From Chryseosolibacter sp964438975 (GTDB lineage Bacteria > Bacteroidota > Bacteroidia > Cytophagales > Cyclobacteriaceae), in contig CAYTMU010000005.1 in the NCBI GenBank assembly GCA_964438975.1, positions 1 to 64,000 of the forward strand: a stretch of 64,000 bases of DNA, read 5' to 3'. The translations under genes were made by a program, and so were the position numbers. Below the pieces are notes generated by a model. The model was given only the letters and a program-made list of their open reading frames with translations, did not search any database and was not told the origin of the DNA. Below are positions 50,501 through 60,239 of the stretch, one piece after another (the stretch's first letter is position 1; each line of letters starts with the position of its first letter).

Positions 50501-52798
50501 ATGAAGAGCTTTCAATTCACCTTTCTACTGTGTTTACTGTGTTTTGCGGCAATCGGCCAGCAAAAGGTGGGCCTCGTCCTGAGCGGTGGAGCTGCCAAAG
50601 GTCTTGCCCACGTCGGAGTATTAAAAGCACTTGAGGAGAACGAAATCCCGATCGACTACATCGTTGGTACCTCGATGGGCGGCATCATCGCGGGCTGTTA
50701 TGCCTCGGGGATGAGTCCGGACCAGATAGAGAGCATGGTCTTATCAGAGAAATTCCTCAGGTTGGTCAACGGAATGCCTGAGAAGGGTTTCAACTCCTTC
50801 TACCACCAGGGTGAGGACGACCCTCATTTCCTGAAGCTAAACCTCTCCCTCGATTCCATCCTCAACCTCCAACTGAATACAAGCATCGCCAGCGACGTTT
50901 CTCTTAACTTTGCATTGGCCGAGATGTTCTCGCAGGCTGCGGCGATCAGCAAGAATAATTTCGACAGCCTCTTCGTTCCGCTGCGCGTCGTTGCCGCCGA
51001 CATATTCACACAGAACCAAGTGGTTCTTTCAAAAGGGATTCTGAGCGACGCTATTCGGGCTACGCAAACTGTGCCTTTTTTTTACAATCCCATCCGCGTT
51101 GACGGCAAATACCTTTTTGACGGCGGAGTGTACAACAATTTTCCTGTTGACGTTGCCCAGAAGGAATTCGCTCCGGATGTCATCATCGGCTCGAATGTGT
51201 CTTCAAAGATATTCAATGACTATCCCTACGGCCTGGACGAGAAACTCATCGCCAACTCCCTCTTGTTTCTCCTTCTCGACAAATCCGATCCTGCAAGTGT
51301 ACCGGCGAACGGTGTATACATACAACCCGACGTATCCAGCTACACCTCGTTCGATTTCGCCAGTGCGAAAAGTCTGATCGACAGCGGTTATATACAAACA
51401 CTGCGTCAGATCGACGAACTGAAGAGCAAGATATCCCACCGCGTTACGTGCGACGAAGTGACCGAGAAGCGAAACGCATTCAACGTTCGGATACCAATGA
51501 TGGAGTTCGATAAACTCCTCTTTGAAGGCTTCAATCGCAGTCAATCACGGTACATTCAACGTATTTTCCGGTACAACGAAAAGAACCCAGGGTCCTTCTA
51601 TTACAGCAGGGCGAAACGCGGGTACTTCCGGCTTGTCTCCGAAGACTATTTCAGCAACGTCTATCCCAATATTCTTTTTGACTCAGCTCAGCAGACATTT
51701 CAATTGAAACTCACACGCCGTCCACAAAAGAATTTTCAGGTGGGCTTCGGTGGCGTAGTCGCTACACGAAACATCAGCAACATCTATCTTGATCTCAACT
51801 TCTTCTCATTCAACAGGCAGCTCATTCATGTACACACTGGTTTTCAGACCGGAAATTTTTACAGGGCAGCGGATCTCAAAACCCGAATTGACTATCCTTT
51901 TCAGTTCTACCTCGAACCCTATGTCGGTTTCACCAGCTGGGATTACCTGCAAAGCAACGACCTGTTGTATGACGTGAGTTCTCCAACGGTCCTCCGGCGG
52001 GTCAACCGCAAAGTTGGTCTTGACATCGGCTGGCCGTTGGGCAATCAGTTCAAAGGCGTGATCAAAGGCGAGGGTTTCAGTAATCGAGACACCTACATCA
52101 ATGAGACCGTCTTCGCCAGCTCCGACACGTTGGATGTCTTGCGGACTGCCGGGTTCAAAGGCGAACTTCTCTTCACCACGAACACACTGAACCGCAAACA
52201 ATACCCGAATGCCGGGAGAGCATTCAGCTTTGGTGTCCAGTACTTCAACCTCACAGAAGACTATCGGCCTGGTAACACCTCAGTGCAACGCGACCCGGTC
52301 AAGAACCCCCACCAATGGTTCCGGTTCCGGGCAAGCGCCGAACAGTATTTCAGGGCCGGATGGTATCGTCCCGGCTACTCAGCACACCTGGTGCTGTCGA
52401 ACCAACCGTTCTTTCAGAATTATTACGGCACGATGGTCAATGCGCCGGCATTCAATCCCCTGCAAGACAGCCCCACCCTGTTGTTGGAGAATTTCCGCGC
52501 ATTCAATTACGTTGCCGCGGGGTTCCGGAACGTGTTCACGCTGCGCAACCGACTCGACTTCCGGCTCGAGGCATATGTATTCCGACCCCTTGAATATCTT
52601 CAGTCCGGTTTGAATCAGGAGGCGGTTATTGGGGACGACCTGCGTACCATGTACATTGCCAGTACAGCCGGACTGGTCATGCACTCACCCCTGGGACCGA
52701 TTTCTTTGAGTGTAAATTACTACGACGACCAGCAGAACCAGCTAGGCGTGTTGTTGCATGTCGGCTTCCTCCTCCACAGCCGGCACACGCTAGACTGA
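50501..52798 (+). CDS. Patatin-like phospholipase fused to an outer-membrane barrel
   Basis: This 765-residue protein has a signal peptide (about 1-20). A patatin domain (about 22-310) carries oxyanion loop SGGAAKG (28-34), nucleophile Ser58 in GTSMGG and catalytic Asp207 in DGGVYNN. A POTRA-like stretch (about 325-420) and a C-terminal beta-barrel (about 430-765) related to BamA/TamA proteins follow. This is the layout of PlpD-type (type Vd) secretion proteins, in which the barrel exports or displays the lipase. The lipase is predicted to cut phospholipids. It follows the M23 gene by 68 bases on the same strand. Confidence 0.88.
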   Translation: MKSFQFTFLLCLLCFAAIGQQKVGLVLSGGAAKGLAHVGVLKALEENEIPIDYIVGTSMGGIIAGCYASGMSPDQIESMVLSEKFLRLVNGMPEKGFNSFYHQGEDDPHFLKLNLSLDSILNLQLNTSIASDVSLNFALAEMFSQAAAISKNNFDSLFVPLRVVAADIFTQNQVVLSKGILSDAIRATQTVPFFYNPIRVDGKYLFDGGVYNNFPVDVAQKEFAPDVIIGSNVSSKIFNDYPYGLDEKLIANSLLFLLLDKSDPASVPANGVYIQPDVSSYTSFDFASAKSLIDSGYIQTLRQIDELKSKISHRVTCDEVTEKRNAFNVRIPMMEFDKLLFEGFNRSQSRYIQRIFRYNEKNPGSFYYSRAKRGYFRLVSEDYFSNVYPNILFDSAQQTFQLKLTRRPQKNFQVGFGGVVATRNISNIYLDLNFFSFNRQLIHVHTGFQTGNFYRAADLKTRIDYPFQFYLEPYVGFTSWDYLQSNDLLYDVSSPTVLRRVNRKVGLDIGWPLGNQFKGVIKGEGFSNRDTYINETVFASSDTLDVLRTAGFKGELLFTTNTLNRKQYPNAGRAFSFGVQYFNLTEDYRPGNTSVQRDPVKNPHQWFRFRASAEQYFRAGWYRPGYSAHLVLSNQPFFQNYYGTMVNAPAFNPLQDSPTLLLENFRAFNYVAAGFRNVFTLRNRLDFRLEAYVFRPLEYLQSGLNQEAVIGDDLRTMYIASTAGLVMHSPLGPISLSVNYYDDQQNQLGVLLHVGFLLHSRHTLD

Positions 52799-52893
52799 CC
52801 TTGTACCGACATGCGGATATTATTGTGCTGAGGCCTACTGGCTTGTAAGAATTTTTGCTATGTTTATCCTTCAAAATAACCTCATCGGGCCAA

Positions 52894-54927
52894 ATGAAAC
52901 GATCGCTACTCCCCTTTGTTATCCTGATTGTTGTGTCGCTGGGCGCGAAGGCCCAGGAAGTTCAATGGGCCACCAAAGTAATCGCATTTTCCTCCGAACT
53001 CACGCCGGTACAATACTCCGCGCAGCAAGTCCTCGGCAAGCCGAACGTGCTGCCCTCCGGTGGTCAAAGTCCCAACGCCTGGGCACCTGATAAACCAAAA
53101 AGAAAGGAATTTCTCAAAGTCGGTTTTGACCGGCCAATAAACATTCAACAGATCGCGATTGCGGAATCGCACAATCCAAGTGCAATCTTTCGCGTATTTG
53201 TTTACGATGAAGCAGACCGCGAGTACCTTATCAACACGCTGAACCCGCAGGCTGTCCCTCTTAAAGGCCGCATGTTGAACCTGTTTATGGAGCAAACGCC
53301 ATACCGCGTCGCCGCTGTCAAGATCGAGTTCGACGGCGGAGCGTTACCCGACTACTTTGGTATTGACGCTATTGCGATCTCCGACGTCAACTATCCTATC
53401 ATCGCCGATATCCCCAAACTTCAACTGCTTGCCTCCGGTCTGGTAGTGGAAGCGTTGGGCCCGAATGTCAACAGTGAATACAGCGAACTGAACCCGTTGC
53501 TTTCTCCGGACGGAAAAACTTTGTACTTCAGTCGCAAGAACCATCCGCAGAACGTCGGAGGAGTCAATGACATGGAGGACATCTGGTACTCTGAGCTCGA
53601 TTCCAGCGGACACTGGTCCCTGGCCAGGAACATGGGAAGCATGTTCAACAACAACGAGCCCAACTTTATCAACAGCATTCAATCCGTCACGCCGGATGGA
53701 CGCTCCGCCGTGATGCTTCTCGGCAACAAATATCTCCCGAATGGCAAGATGCAGCCCGGTGTTTCCATCAGTAGCAATGTTGGAGGTAGCTGGTCGAAGC
53801 CGGTCCCGCTCAAGATCGAAAATGATTACAACTTTAGCGAGAAGGCCAACTACTTCCTGACCGACAACCGCCGGACGCTTCTCATGTCAGTCGAACGCGA
53901 AGACTCATACGGCGCCCGCGATCTGTATGTATCATTCATGCGCGATGACAGCGTCTGGACCGAGCCTCTTAACCTGGGGAATGTCGTCAACTCTGCCAAT
54001 GAAGAATCCGGACCTTTTCTCGCCTCCGATAATCGCACCCTCTATTTTTCTTCCAACGGCTTTAGCGGGTATGGCGGCAACGACATCTATGCAACCACCA
54101 GGCTGGACGACACATGGACTAACTGGTCGGAACCCGAAAACCTCGGACCAGACATCAATTCTCCGCTTGAGGACCTCTTCTTCAACATCCCCGTAAGCAG
54201 CGAATACGCATACTATTCGCGAGGCATATCGGAGAGCAACATGGACATTTACCGGGTGAAACTTCCGCTCCTGAGGAGCCCCGATCCATGGGTAATTGTC
54301 AAAGGAAAGATCGTGGATGGCACCAGCGGCCAGGGTATCGGCGCAAAGATCGTGTACGAGAGACTGCCTGATGGTACGGAACTTGGCATCGCCCAATCTG
54401 ACCCTGCAACCGGAGAATACGAGATACGACTTCCCGGCGGAAGCCAGTATGGCATTCGCGCAGAAGCGCCGAACAAAATATCCGAGAGTCAAAACCTCGA
54501 CCTGAGTGGTGTTCAGAATGATCAGGTCATAGAAGGTAAGGACTTTAATCTGGATCCGATCCAGTTGGCTTCCGTTGAAGAGAATGTAACCATTACGCTC
54601 AACAACGTCTTTTTCGATTTCGATCAGTCGACACTGAAACCGGAATCATATCCTGAGCTGAACAGGATCGTCAACCTGATGAAGGAGAGGTCGTCGATGC
54701 AGATCCAGATCGCAGGGCACACCGATGCAACCGGACCAGAACGGTACAACCTGCAGCTTTCCGAAAGACGCGCCAACGCTGTAGTCCAATTCCTGAACAA
54801 ACAAGGTATTAACGACAGCAGGATGTCCGTGATCTTCCATGGCGAAACAAAACCGCTGGCACCAAATACAACAGTTGAAGGACGGAAACAAAATCGCCGC
54901 GTTGAGTTCAAAATCCTAAAGCTATAA
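52894..54927 (+). CDS. OmpA-family protein with WD40-like repeats and carboxypeptidase-regulatory-like domain
   Basis: This 677-residue envelope protein starts with MKRSLLPFVILIVVSLGAKA as signal peptide. An N-terminal beta domain of about 170 residues (with discoidin-like features) precedes WD40-like PD40 repeats (about 200-450, LNPLLSPDGKTLYFSRKNHP, NEESGPFLASDNRTLYFSSN). Then come a carboxypeptidase-regulatory-like domain (about 455-540, VKGKIVDGTSGQGIGAKIVYE) and a C-terminal OmpA domain (about 565-677, FFDFDQSTLKPES, IAGHTDATGPERYNLQLSERRA). PorE of the type IX secretion apparatus has a related set of parts, but also TPRs, which I do not see. The TTG at 52855 is not a likely start. It is followed after 3 bases by a shorter paralogue. 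Confidence 0.88.
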   Translation: MKRSLLPFVILIVVSLGAKAQEVQWATKVIAFSSELTPVQYSAQQVLGKPNVLPSGGQSPNAWAPDKPKRKEFLKVGFDRPINIQQIAIAESHNPSAIFRVFVYDEADREYLINTLNPQAVPLKGRMLNLFMEQTPYRVAAVKIEFDGGALPDYFGIDAIAISDVNYPIIADIPKLQLLASGLVVEALGPNVNSEYSELNPLLSPDGKTLYFSRKNHPQNVGGVNDMEDIWYSELDSSGHWSLARNMGSMFNNNEPNFINSIQSVTPDGRSAVMLLGNKYLPNGKMQPGVSISSNVGGSWSKPVPLKIENDYNFSEKANYFLTDNRRTLLMSVEREDSYGARDLYVSFMRDDSVWTEPLNLGNVVNSANEESGPFLASDNRTLYFSSNGFSGYGGNDIYATTRLDDTWTNWSEPENLGPDINSPLEDLFFNIPVSSEYAYYSRGISESNMDIYRVKLPLLRSPDPWVIVKGKIVDGTSGQGIGAKIVYERLPDGTELGIAQSDPATGEYEIRLPGGSQYGIRAEAPNKISESQNLDLSGVQNDQVIEGKDFNLDPIQLASVEENVTITLNNVFFDFDQSTLKPESYPELNRIVNLMKERSSMQIQIAGHTDATGPERYNLQLSERRANAVVQFLNKQGINDSRMSVIFHGETKPLAPNTTVEGRKQNRRVEFKILKL

Positions 54928-54930
54928 TCC

Positions 54931-55632
54931 ATGAGAATGCGTTCGCTAATGGTCGGTCTGGTGATGACCCCACTTGTCGTCTTCGGCCAGAACGAACCAA
55001 CTGACTCGCTGATCCATGCAGTGGGAAAAGTAACAAATGCCGAAACCGGAGAGCCGGTCTCAGCACGGATCCGCTATGAGAGTTTGCCTTATGGGAACCG
55101 GGTAGGCATTATCAACAGCAACACTTTCTCATTTCCAATGTTTGACCGGGAGCACTACAGCATTGTGGTAGAAGCCGATGGCTTCTCCCCAGCCAAATAC
55201 CTTTTGGATCCTACTTCCGCCAATGACGACAACCAGGTGGTCAGAGATGTTCAGCTATCGACGGGTTCGAAACCGATACCCGCCGCCGGCAAGGTCATGA
55301 GGTTAGACAATCTGATCTTCGAAGTAGGGAAAGCACGGATCGAACCCGAGTCCTATTCCGAACTAGACTTGTTGGTCAACTTGCTGAAAGAGAACACACA
55401 CATGTCCATCCAGTTGGAAGGACATACCGACTATCTCGGCGACCCGCGCGCGAATATGCGACTTTCCCAGCAGCGGGTTGATGCTGTTCGAAATTACCTG
55501 GCAGGTAAGGGCGTTTCCCGGAACCGAATCCGGACGAGAGCATTTGGGGGCTCCCAACCGCTTTCGCGAGACAGCACCCCGGAAGCGCACCGCCTCAATC
55601 GCAGGGTGGAGGTACGGATCCTGGAGAACTAG
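54931..55632 (+). CDS. Short OmpA-family protein
   Basis: This 233-residue protein has a signal peptide (about 1-20, MRMRSLMVGLVMTPLVVFGQ). A carboxypeptidase-regulatory-like domain (about 32-100, VGKVTNAETGEPVSARIRYE) is followed by an OmpA-like domain (about 125-233, NLIFEVGKARIEPESYSELD, LEGHTDYLGDPRANMRLSQQR). The order and several segments (ARIRYESLPYGNRVGI) match the C-terminal half of the preceding protein, so this gene looks like a shortened paralogue lacking the propeller. It probably binds peptidoglycan through the OmpA domain. Start ATG 54931 lies 3 bases after the previous stop, so the two are one transcription unit. Confidence 0.88.
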   Translation: MRMRSLMVGLVMTPLVVFGQNEPTDSLIHAVGKVTNAETGEPVSARIRYESLPYGNRVGIINSNTFSFPMFDREHYSIVVEADGFSPAKYLLDPTSANDDNQVVRDVQLSTGSKPIPAAGKVMRLDNLIFEVGKARIEPESYSELDLLVNLLKENTHMSIQLEGHTDYLGDPRANMRLSQQRVDAVRNYLAGKGVSRNRIRTRAFGGSQPLSRDSTPEAHRLNRRVEVRILEN

Positions 55633-55679
55633 GTTCCCGGCTGTCCATTTTTCACATTTCCGTTTACTTTGAATGCCAA

Positions 55680-57095
55680 GTGACTGCTCAAGACTCTCTT
55701 CGCCTTCTCTTTGACAACTGCAGCAACACAGTGCCGAAGCTTCGCATCGAACCAGTGGGCGAACGGAAAAAGCGACTCGCCGCACTGCGAGATTGGATAC
55801 ATCGCAATCGATCAAACATCCACGACGCGCTTTCTTCTGACTTTCGGAAGCCGGCGATGGAAACGGACGCAACGGAGATCTTCCATGTGCTGAACGAGAT
55901 CAAAGTCGCCATCGGCTCCCTCGATCGCTGGGCGGCTCCGGCGCGGGTTCCGACACCGCTGTACATGACCGGCACACGGGGATGGATTCAATATGAACCT
56001 TATGGTGTGTGCCTCGTCCTATCTCCGTGGAACTATCCTTTCGCCCTGGCGACGGGCCCAATCGTTTCCGCGTTAGCAGCAGGCAACGCCGTCGTTGTAA
56101 AGCCCTCCGAAATGGCCCCCGCCGTATCCGCACTGGTTACGCGAATGTGCGCGGAAGTGTTCGATCCAGGGGTCGTCACGGCTGTCGAAGGCGACGCCGA
56201 GGTTGCTCGCACGTTATTAGACCTCCCGTTCGACCACATCTTCTTCACCGGTAGCACCGCAGTTGGAAAGGCTGTTATGAAATCGGCGGCGGAGCACTTA
56301 TCCTCCGTTACCCTCGAACTCGGCGGAAAATCCCCTGCGATCGTGGCCCACGATGCGCGGCTGAGCGAAGCGGCGGAACGCATCGCCGTCGCGAAATTCA
56401 TCAACAATGGCCAGACGTGCATAGCGCCCGACTACGTGCTGGTCGATAACAAAATACTCAAGAGATTCGCGGCAAGGCTGACCGAAGTAACGACAAAGCT
56501 ATACGCAGGAAACGGAAATCTCACGGAGTCGCCTGACTATGCCCGGATCATAAACGAATCACACTTCGAACGAATCGAATCACTCATCATCGACGCGGTC
56601 AGTCGGGGGGCCCATATTGAATGGGATGGTCCTCGCGACCGCACTGCGCGGTTCATGCATCCCGTCATTCTCACCAACGTTCCCGCTGACAGTGCAATAA
56701 TGGCTGAGGAGGTCTTCGGCCCCGTACTCTCACTGATCGGGTATGACACACTTGACGAAGCCCTCGCCACGATCCGGTCAAAACCGAAACCACTGGCGAT
56801 CTACCTGTTTTCCCGCAACCGCCAACTCAAAGCGCGCGTAGCCAGGGAGACGTCTTCGGGAGCTTTCTGTGTAAACGACTGCGCAATACATTTCCTTCAT
56901 CACGAGTTACCGTTTGGGGGCGTCGGTCCAAGTGGCATGGGCCGCGCGCATGGATATCATGGCTTCCGATCCTTCTCCAATGAAAAGGCTGTTTTAACCC
57001 AGAAATCCGGTATAACGGCGGCACGTGCTTTTTACCCACCGTTTACCGCCCGAACCAAACGGCTCATGGATTGGTTTTTGGGATTGCTCCGATAG
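55680..57095 (+). CDS. Aldehyde dehydrogenase (class 3-like, NAD(P)-dependent)
   Basis: This 471-residue enzyme oxidises an aldehyde to the acid. The catalytic Glu213 is in LELGGKSP and the nucleophile Cys247 in NNGQTC. The NAD-binding segment is FFTGSTAVGKAVM (about 188-200), and SPWNYPF (about 115-121) and the C-terminal LPFGGVGPSGMGRAHG are as expected. The length and the C-terminal hydrophobic segment RLMDWFLGLLR suit the fatty aldehyde or coniferyl aldehyde subgroup, perhaps membrane-associated. The start is GTG at 55680; the ATG at 55673 is out of frame. It follows the OmpA pair by 47 bases. Confidence 0.9.
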   Translation: MTAQDSLRLLFDNCSNTVPKLRIEPVGERKKRLAALRDWIHRNRSNIHDALSSDFRKPAMETDATEIFHVLNEIKVAIGSLDRWAAPARVPTPLYMTGTRGWIQYEPYGVCLVLSPWNYPFALATGPIVSALAAGNAVVVKPSEMAPAVSALVTRMCAEVFDPGVVTAVEGDAEVARTLLDLPFDHIFFTGSTAVGKAVMKSAAEHLSSVTLELGGKSPAIVAHDARLSEAAERIAVAKFINNGQTCIAPDYVLVDNKILKRFAARLTEVTTKLYAGNGNLTESPDYARIINESHFERIESLIIDAVSRGAHIEWDGPRDRTARFMHPVILTNVPADSAIMAEEVFGPVLSLIGYDTLDEALATIRSKPKPLAIYLFSRNRQLKARVARETSSGAFCVNDCAIHFLHHELPFGGVGPSGMGRAHGYHGFRSFSNEKAVLTQKSGITAARAFYPPFTARTKRLMDWFLGLLR

Positions 57096-57140
57096 CGAAA
57101 ACAAAGGCCAGCGGAGGATCAAAGCCTCCTCCCGGTTTCG

Positions 57141-57148
57141 TAAATTTG
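57141..57148 (+). promoter_or_regulatory. Putative -7 element of the AsmA-like gene (TAAATTTG)
   Basis: TAAATTTG is an exact TAnnTTTG match, 31 bases before the ATG at 57180. No TTG is seen at the -33 distance, so support is limited. Confidence 0.35.
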
Positions 57149-57179
57149 TCTCATAATCCGACTTATAAATCAGCATCAA

Positions 57180-60155
57180 ATGAACAAAGGACTAAAGTGG
57201 TTTCTTATCGTCATCGGCGGTCTTTTCGCGCTACTCCTGGCAGCTGCTATCATTCTGCCAGCCGTTTTCAAAGATGACATCAAAGCCCTGTTGCAAAAAG
57301 AAGTTGCAAAGTCAGTCAATGCCGATGTCGTATTTGACGATTTCAGCCTGTCGATCTTTTCCAATTTCCCGAATATCACAGCCGGATTGGACCAACTGGG
57401 TGTCATGAATCGCGCGCCCTTTGATGGTGAAGTGCTTTTTGCCACGGAACGCCTGGAGATTGAAGTGAACATAGCTGACCTGCTTTTCAGCGATGCATTG
57501 CAAGTAAAGGGGATCACCGTTGTTCGCCCCATCGTAAACATCAAAGTCCTGGAGGACGGGCGTGCCAACTGGGACATAGCCGTGGCTTCTGAAGACACGA
57601 CGACCTCTGACGAACCGTCCGAATTCTCATTCGGCATCAACCGATGGCGCATTATCGATGGAGACATCACGTACGACGACCAAAGCCTGAAGTTCTATCT
57701 CAACCTGAAAGGACTCGACCATCAAGGAAGTGGCGACTTCACTCAGGCCGCATTCGATATGAAGACCCAGTCACTGGCGGATTCTCTGTCAATGGTATAT
57801 GACGGCGTCGAATACCTGACTAACAAGAAAGTTGACATGGATGTGACGCTCACGATCAGCGATGACTACTCAAAGTACACTTTCAAGGAGAACACTACGA
57901 AAGTAAACGACTTTTCATTTCAGGTGGATGGATGGCTGAAACTCAACGACGAGGATATGGAAATGGATCTCGCGTTTGACACGCCCGAAAATACATTCAA
58001 AAGCCTGCTCTCACTCGTTCCTGGAATCTATACCGAAAATTTCAATTCGTTGAAGACGGATGGCGAGCTCGCGTTCAATGGCGCGATAAAGGGAACCTAC
58101 AGCGACACCAGGTTGCCGGCGTTTAACATTGCACTTAATGTCAAAGACGCAATGTTCCAATATCCCGACCTGCCCACAGCGATCGAAAACATCAACGTCG
58201 AGTTGCTCGTCGATAACAAGGATGGCGTTATTGAGAACACCATCATCGACCTTAAGAACATGCATCTGGACTTCGGAACCAATCCAATAGATGCCCGCGC
58301 CCGGATCACGCGACTTTACCCGACGGACATCGACGGCTCGCTCAACGCAAAGCTTAACCTTGCAGAGCTCAACAGAATGTTCCCGATGGAAGGTCTCGAC
58401 ATGAAAGGCAATTTTTCCGCAGCCGTGCAGGTGAAAGGTGTCTATGACAGCTTAAAGAAGTTGATTCCGACTACAGACGCAGCTATGTCACTCACGGATG
58501 GCTACATCAAGTCTTCAGAGTTTCCAATCCCGATGGACAACATGCGCTTCACCTCGTCGATCAAGAATACGACCGGAAGAATGCAGGAGACCTACATTCG
58601 GGTAGAGAACTTTACAATGCTCATGGACGGAGAGAAGCTCTCCGCAGACCTTTTCCTTCAGAACCTCGACAACATCAACTGGGACCTCAAGGTTAACGGA
58701 GGTGTAGACCTTGAAAAGATCACGAAAATCTTTCCCCTCGAAGGCATGAAACTCGCCGGCAAGGTCAAAGCCGATATACAGACGAAAGGCAACTACGCCG
58801 ATCTGGAAGCCGAGCGCTATGATCGGCTTCCAACCAGCGGCACAGCCTCTCTCCAGGATTTCTCATACGAATCAACCGACCTCCCGGCAGTCGCCCTAAG
58901 TCAGGCAGCCATGGTATTCGATCCGAAACAAATAACCCTACAGCGCCTGAACGGAACGTTTGGAAAAAGTGATTTCAGCGCAACGGGTTCAGTAGTGAAC
59001 TATCTCGGCTACTTATTCGGCGATAACCAAACCATCAGAGGACGGGCAAACTTCACTGCGAACTTACTTGATCTGAACGAATTCATGTCAGGAGAAGAAG
59101 AGGCTGTTGCAGATGACAGCACATCCTACTCAGTCATTCCCGTTCCCCGCAATATTGACTTCGTATTGACTTCGAACGTCAAGACGGTGAAGCTGATGGA
59201 CCTTACGTTGAACAATGCCACCGGGGACATCGTCGTCAAAGACGGCATAGCCAGCCTGACCGGACTTCGTTTCAACATGCTCGGTGGTGCGTTTGCAGTC
59301 ACCGGAAGTTACAATACGAAAGACATCAATCATCCCGCGTACGACTTCAGCCTGAAGATCGATAACATGTCAATCCAGGATGCGGCAAGCTCATTCTCGG
59401 TGGTCAATACGTTTGCACCTATTGCCGGTCTCGTTCAAGGTAAATTCTCAACCGATTTCAAGATCGGCGGCGAGTTGCTTCCGAACATGATGCCCAACAT
59501 GGCGACAATAGATGGTGAGGGGTTAGTGAAGATCGCTCAGGCGACGCTGCGCGACTCGAAGCTGATCTCCGGCATCACGTCACTGACCAAACTCGATGAC
59601 ACAGATAACGTCTCACTAAAGGACGTGCTGATGTCGACGAAGATCCAGGATGGTCGGCTCAGTGTGAAGCCGTTCGACATCAGTATGGGAAATTACAAGA
59701 CAACAGTTACCGGCAGCACGCTGCTCGACGGCACCATTGACTACAATCTGAAAATGGATGTCCCTGCCGGCAAACTGGGAACCCAGTTCAATGCGCTGGT
59801 TGCCAAGTACAGTGGTCAGCGGGCCGACCCGAACGGGACCATTCCAGTAACCATTGCACTCGGCGGTAGATTCACCGATCCGAAGCCGACACTGATCATG
59901 GACGAGCAGGCGGCGCAAGTAAAAGATGCCGTCACCGAAGCAGCGAAACAAGAGGGAGCGAAGGCGATCGAAAAGGCCGTGAAAGGCACAGAGGCAGAAA
60001 AGATCGTAAAGGATATTCTCGGTTCGCGGACCGACACAGCCGCTTCGACATCAGACACCACCGGAAAGCCCGCAACTGCACAGGAGGCCATCAAACAAAA
60101 AGTCGAAGAAGAGGCGAAACAGAAAATTCAGAATCTTCTCCGGCGAAAGAACTAA
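57180..60155 (+). CDS. AsmA-like envelope protein
   Basis: This 991-residue protein has one N-terminal membrane helix (about 7-30, WFLIVIGGLFALLLAAAIIL). A long periplasmic part rich in beta-strand repeats contains the AsmA opening (AVFKDDIKALLQKEVAKSV) and the C-terminal AsmA-type segment (about 740-900, YDFSLKIDNMSIQDA). It ends in a helical charged tail (about 905-991). The group is now viewed as lipid-bridge proteins or assembly factors between the two membranes. Function here is inferred from family only. Start ATG 57180 gives the proper N-terminal anchor. It is convergent with the RNase G gene, leaving an 84-base spacer without visible genes. Confidence 0.82.
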   Translation: MNKGLKWFLIVIGGLFALLLAAAIILPAVFKDDIKALLQKEVAKSVNADVVFDDFSLSIFSNFPNITAGLDQLGVMNRAPFDGEVLFATERLEIEVNIADLLFSDALQVKGITVVRPIVNIKVLEDGRANWDIAVASEDTTTSDEPSEFSFGINRWRIIDGDITYDDQSLKFYLNLKGLDHQGSGDFTQAAFDMKTQSLADSLSMVYDGVEYLTNKKVDMDVTLTISDDYSKYTFKENTTKVNDFSFQVDGWLKLNDEDMEMDLAFDTPENTFKSLLSLVPGIYTENFNSLKTDGELAFNGAIKGTYSDTRLPAFNIALNVKDAMFQYPDLPTAIENINVELLVDNKDGVIENTIIDLKNMHLDFGTNPIDARARITRLYPTDIDGSLNAKLNLAELNRMFPMEGLDMKGNFSAAVQVKGVYDSLKKLIPTTDAAMSLTDGYIKSSEFPIPMDNMRFTSSIKNTTGRMQETYIRVENFTMLMDGEKLSADLFLQNLDNINWDLKVNGGVDLEKITKIFPLEGMKLAGKVKADIQTKGNYADLEAERYDRLPTSGTASLQDFSYESTDLPAVALSQAAMVFDPKQITLQRLNGTFGKSDFSATGSVVNYLGYLFGDNQTIRGRANFTANLLDLNEFMSGEEEAVADDSTSYSVIPVPRNIDFVLTSNVKTVKLMDLTLNNATGDIVVKDGIASLTGLRFNMLGGAFAVTGSYNTKDINHPAYDFSLKIDNMSIQDAASSFSVVNTFAPIAGLVQGKFSTDFKIGGELLPNMMPNMATIDGEGLVKIAQATLRDSKLISGITSLTKLDDTDNVSLKDVLMSTKIQDGRLSVKPFDISMGNYKTTVTGSTLLDGTIDYNLKMDVPAGKLGTQFNALVAKYSGQRADPNGTIPVTIALGGRFTDPKPTLIMDEQAAQVKDAVTEAAKQEGAKAIEKAVKGTEAEKIVKDILGSRTDTAASTSDTTGKPATAQEAIKQKVEEEAKQKIQNLLRRKN

Positions 60156-60239
60156 GAAAGGACAACCGGCAATCCGTCACCCGGCCAACATGCAGAGAAC
60201 TGCGTTGAGCCAGGTGGCCGCTACTGCCAACACTGCGGA

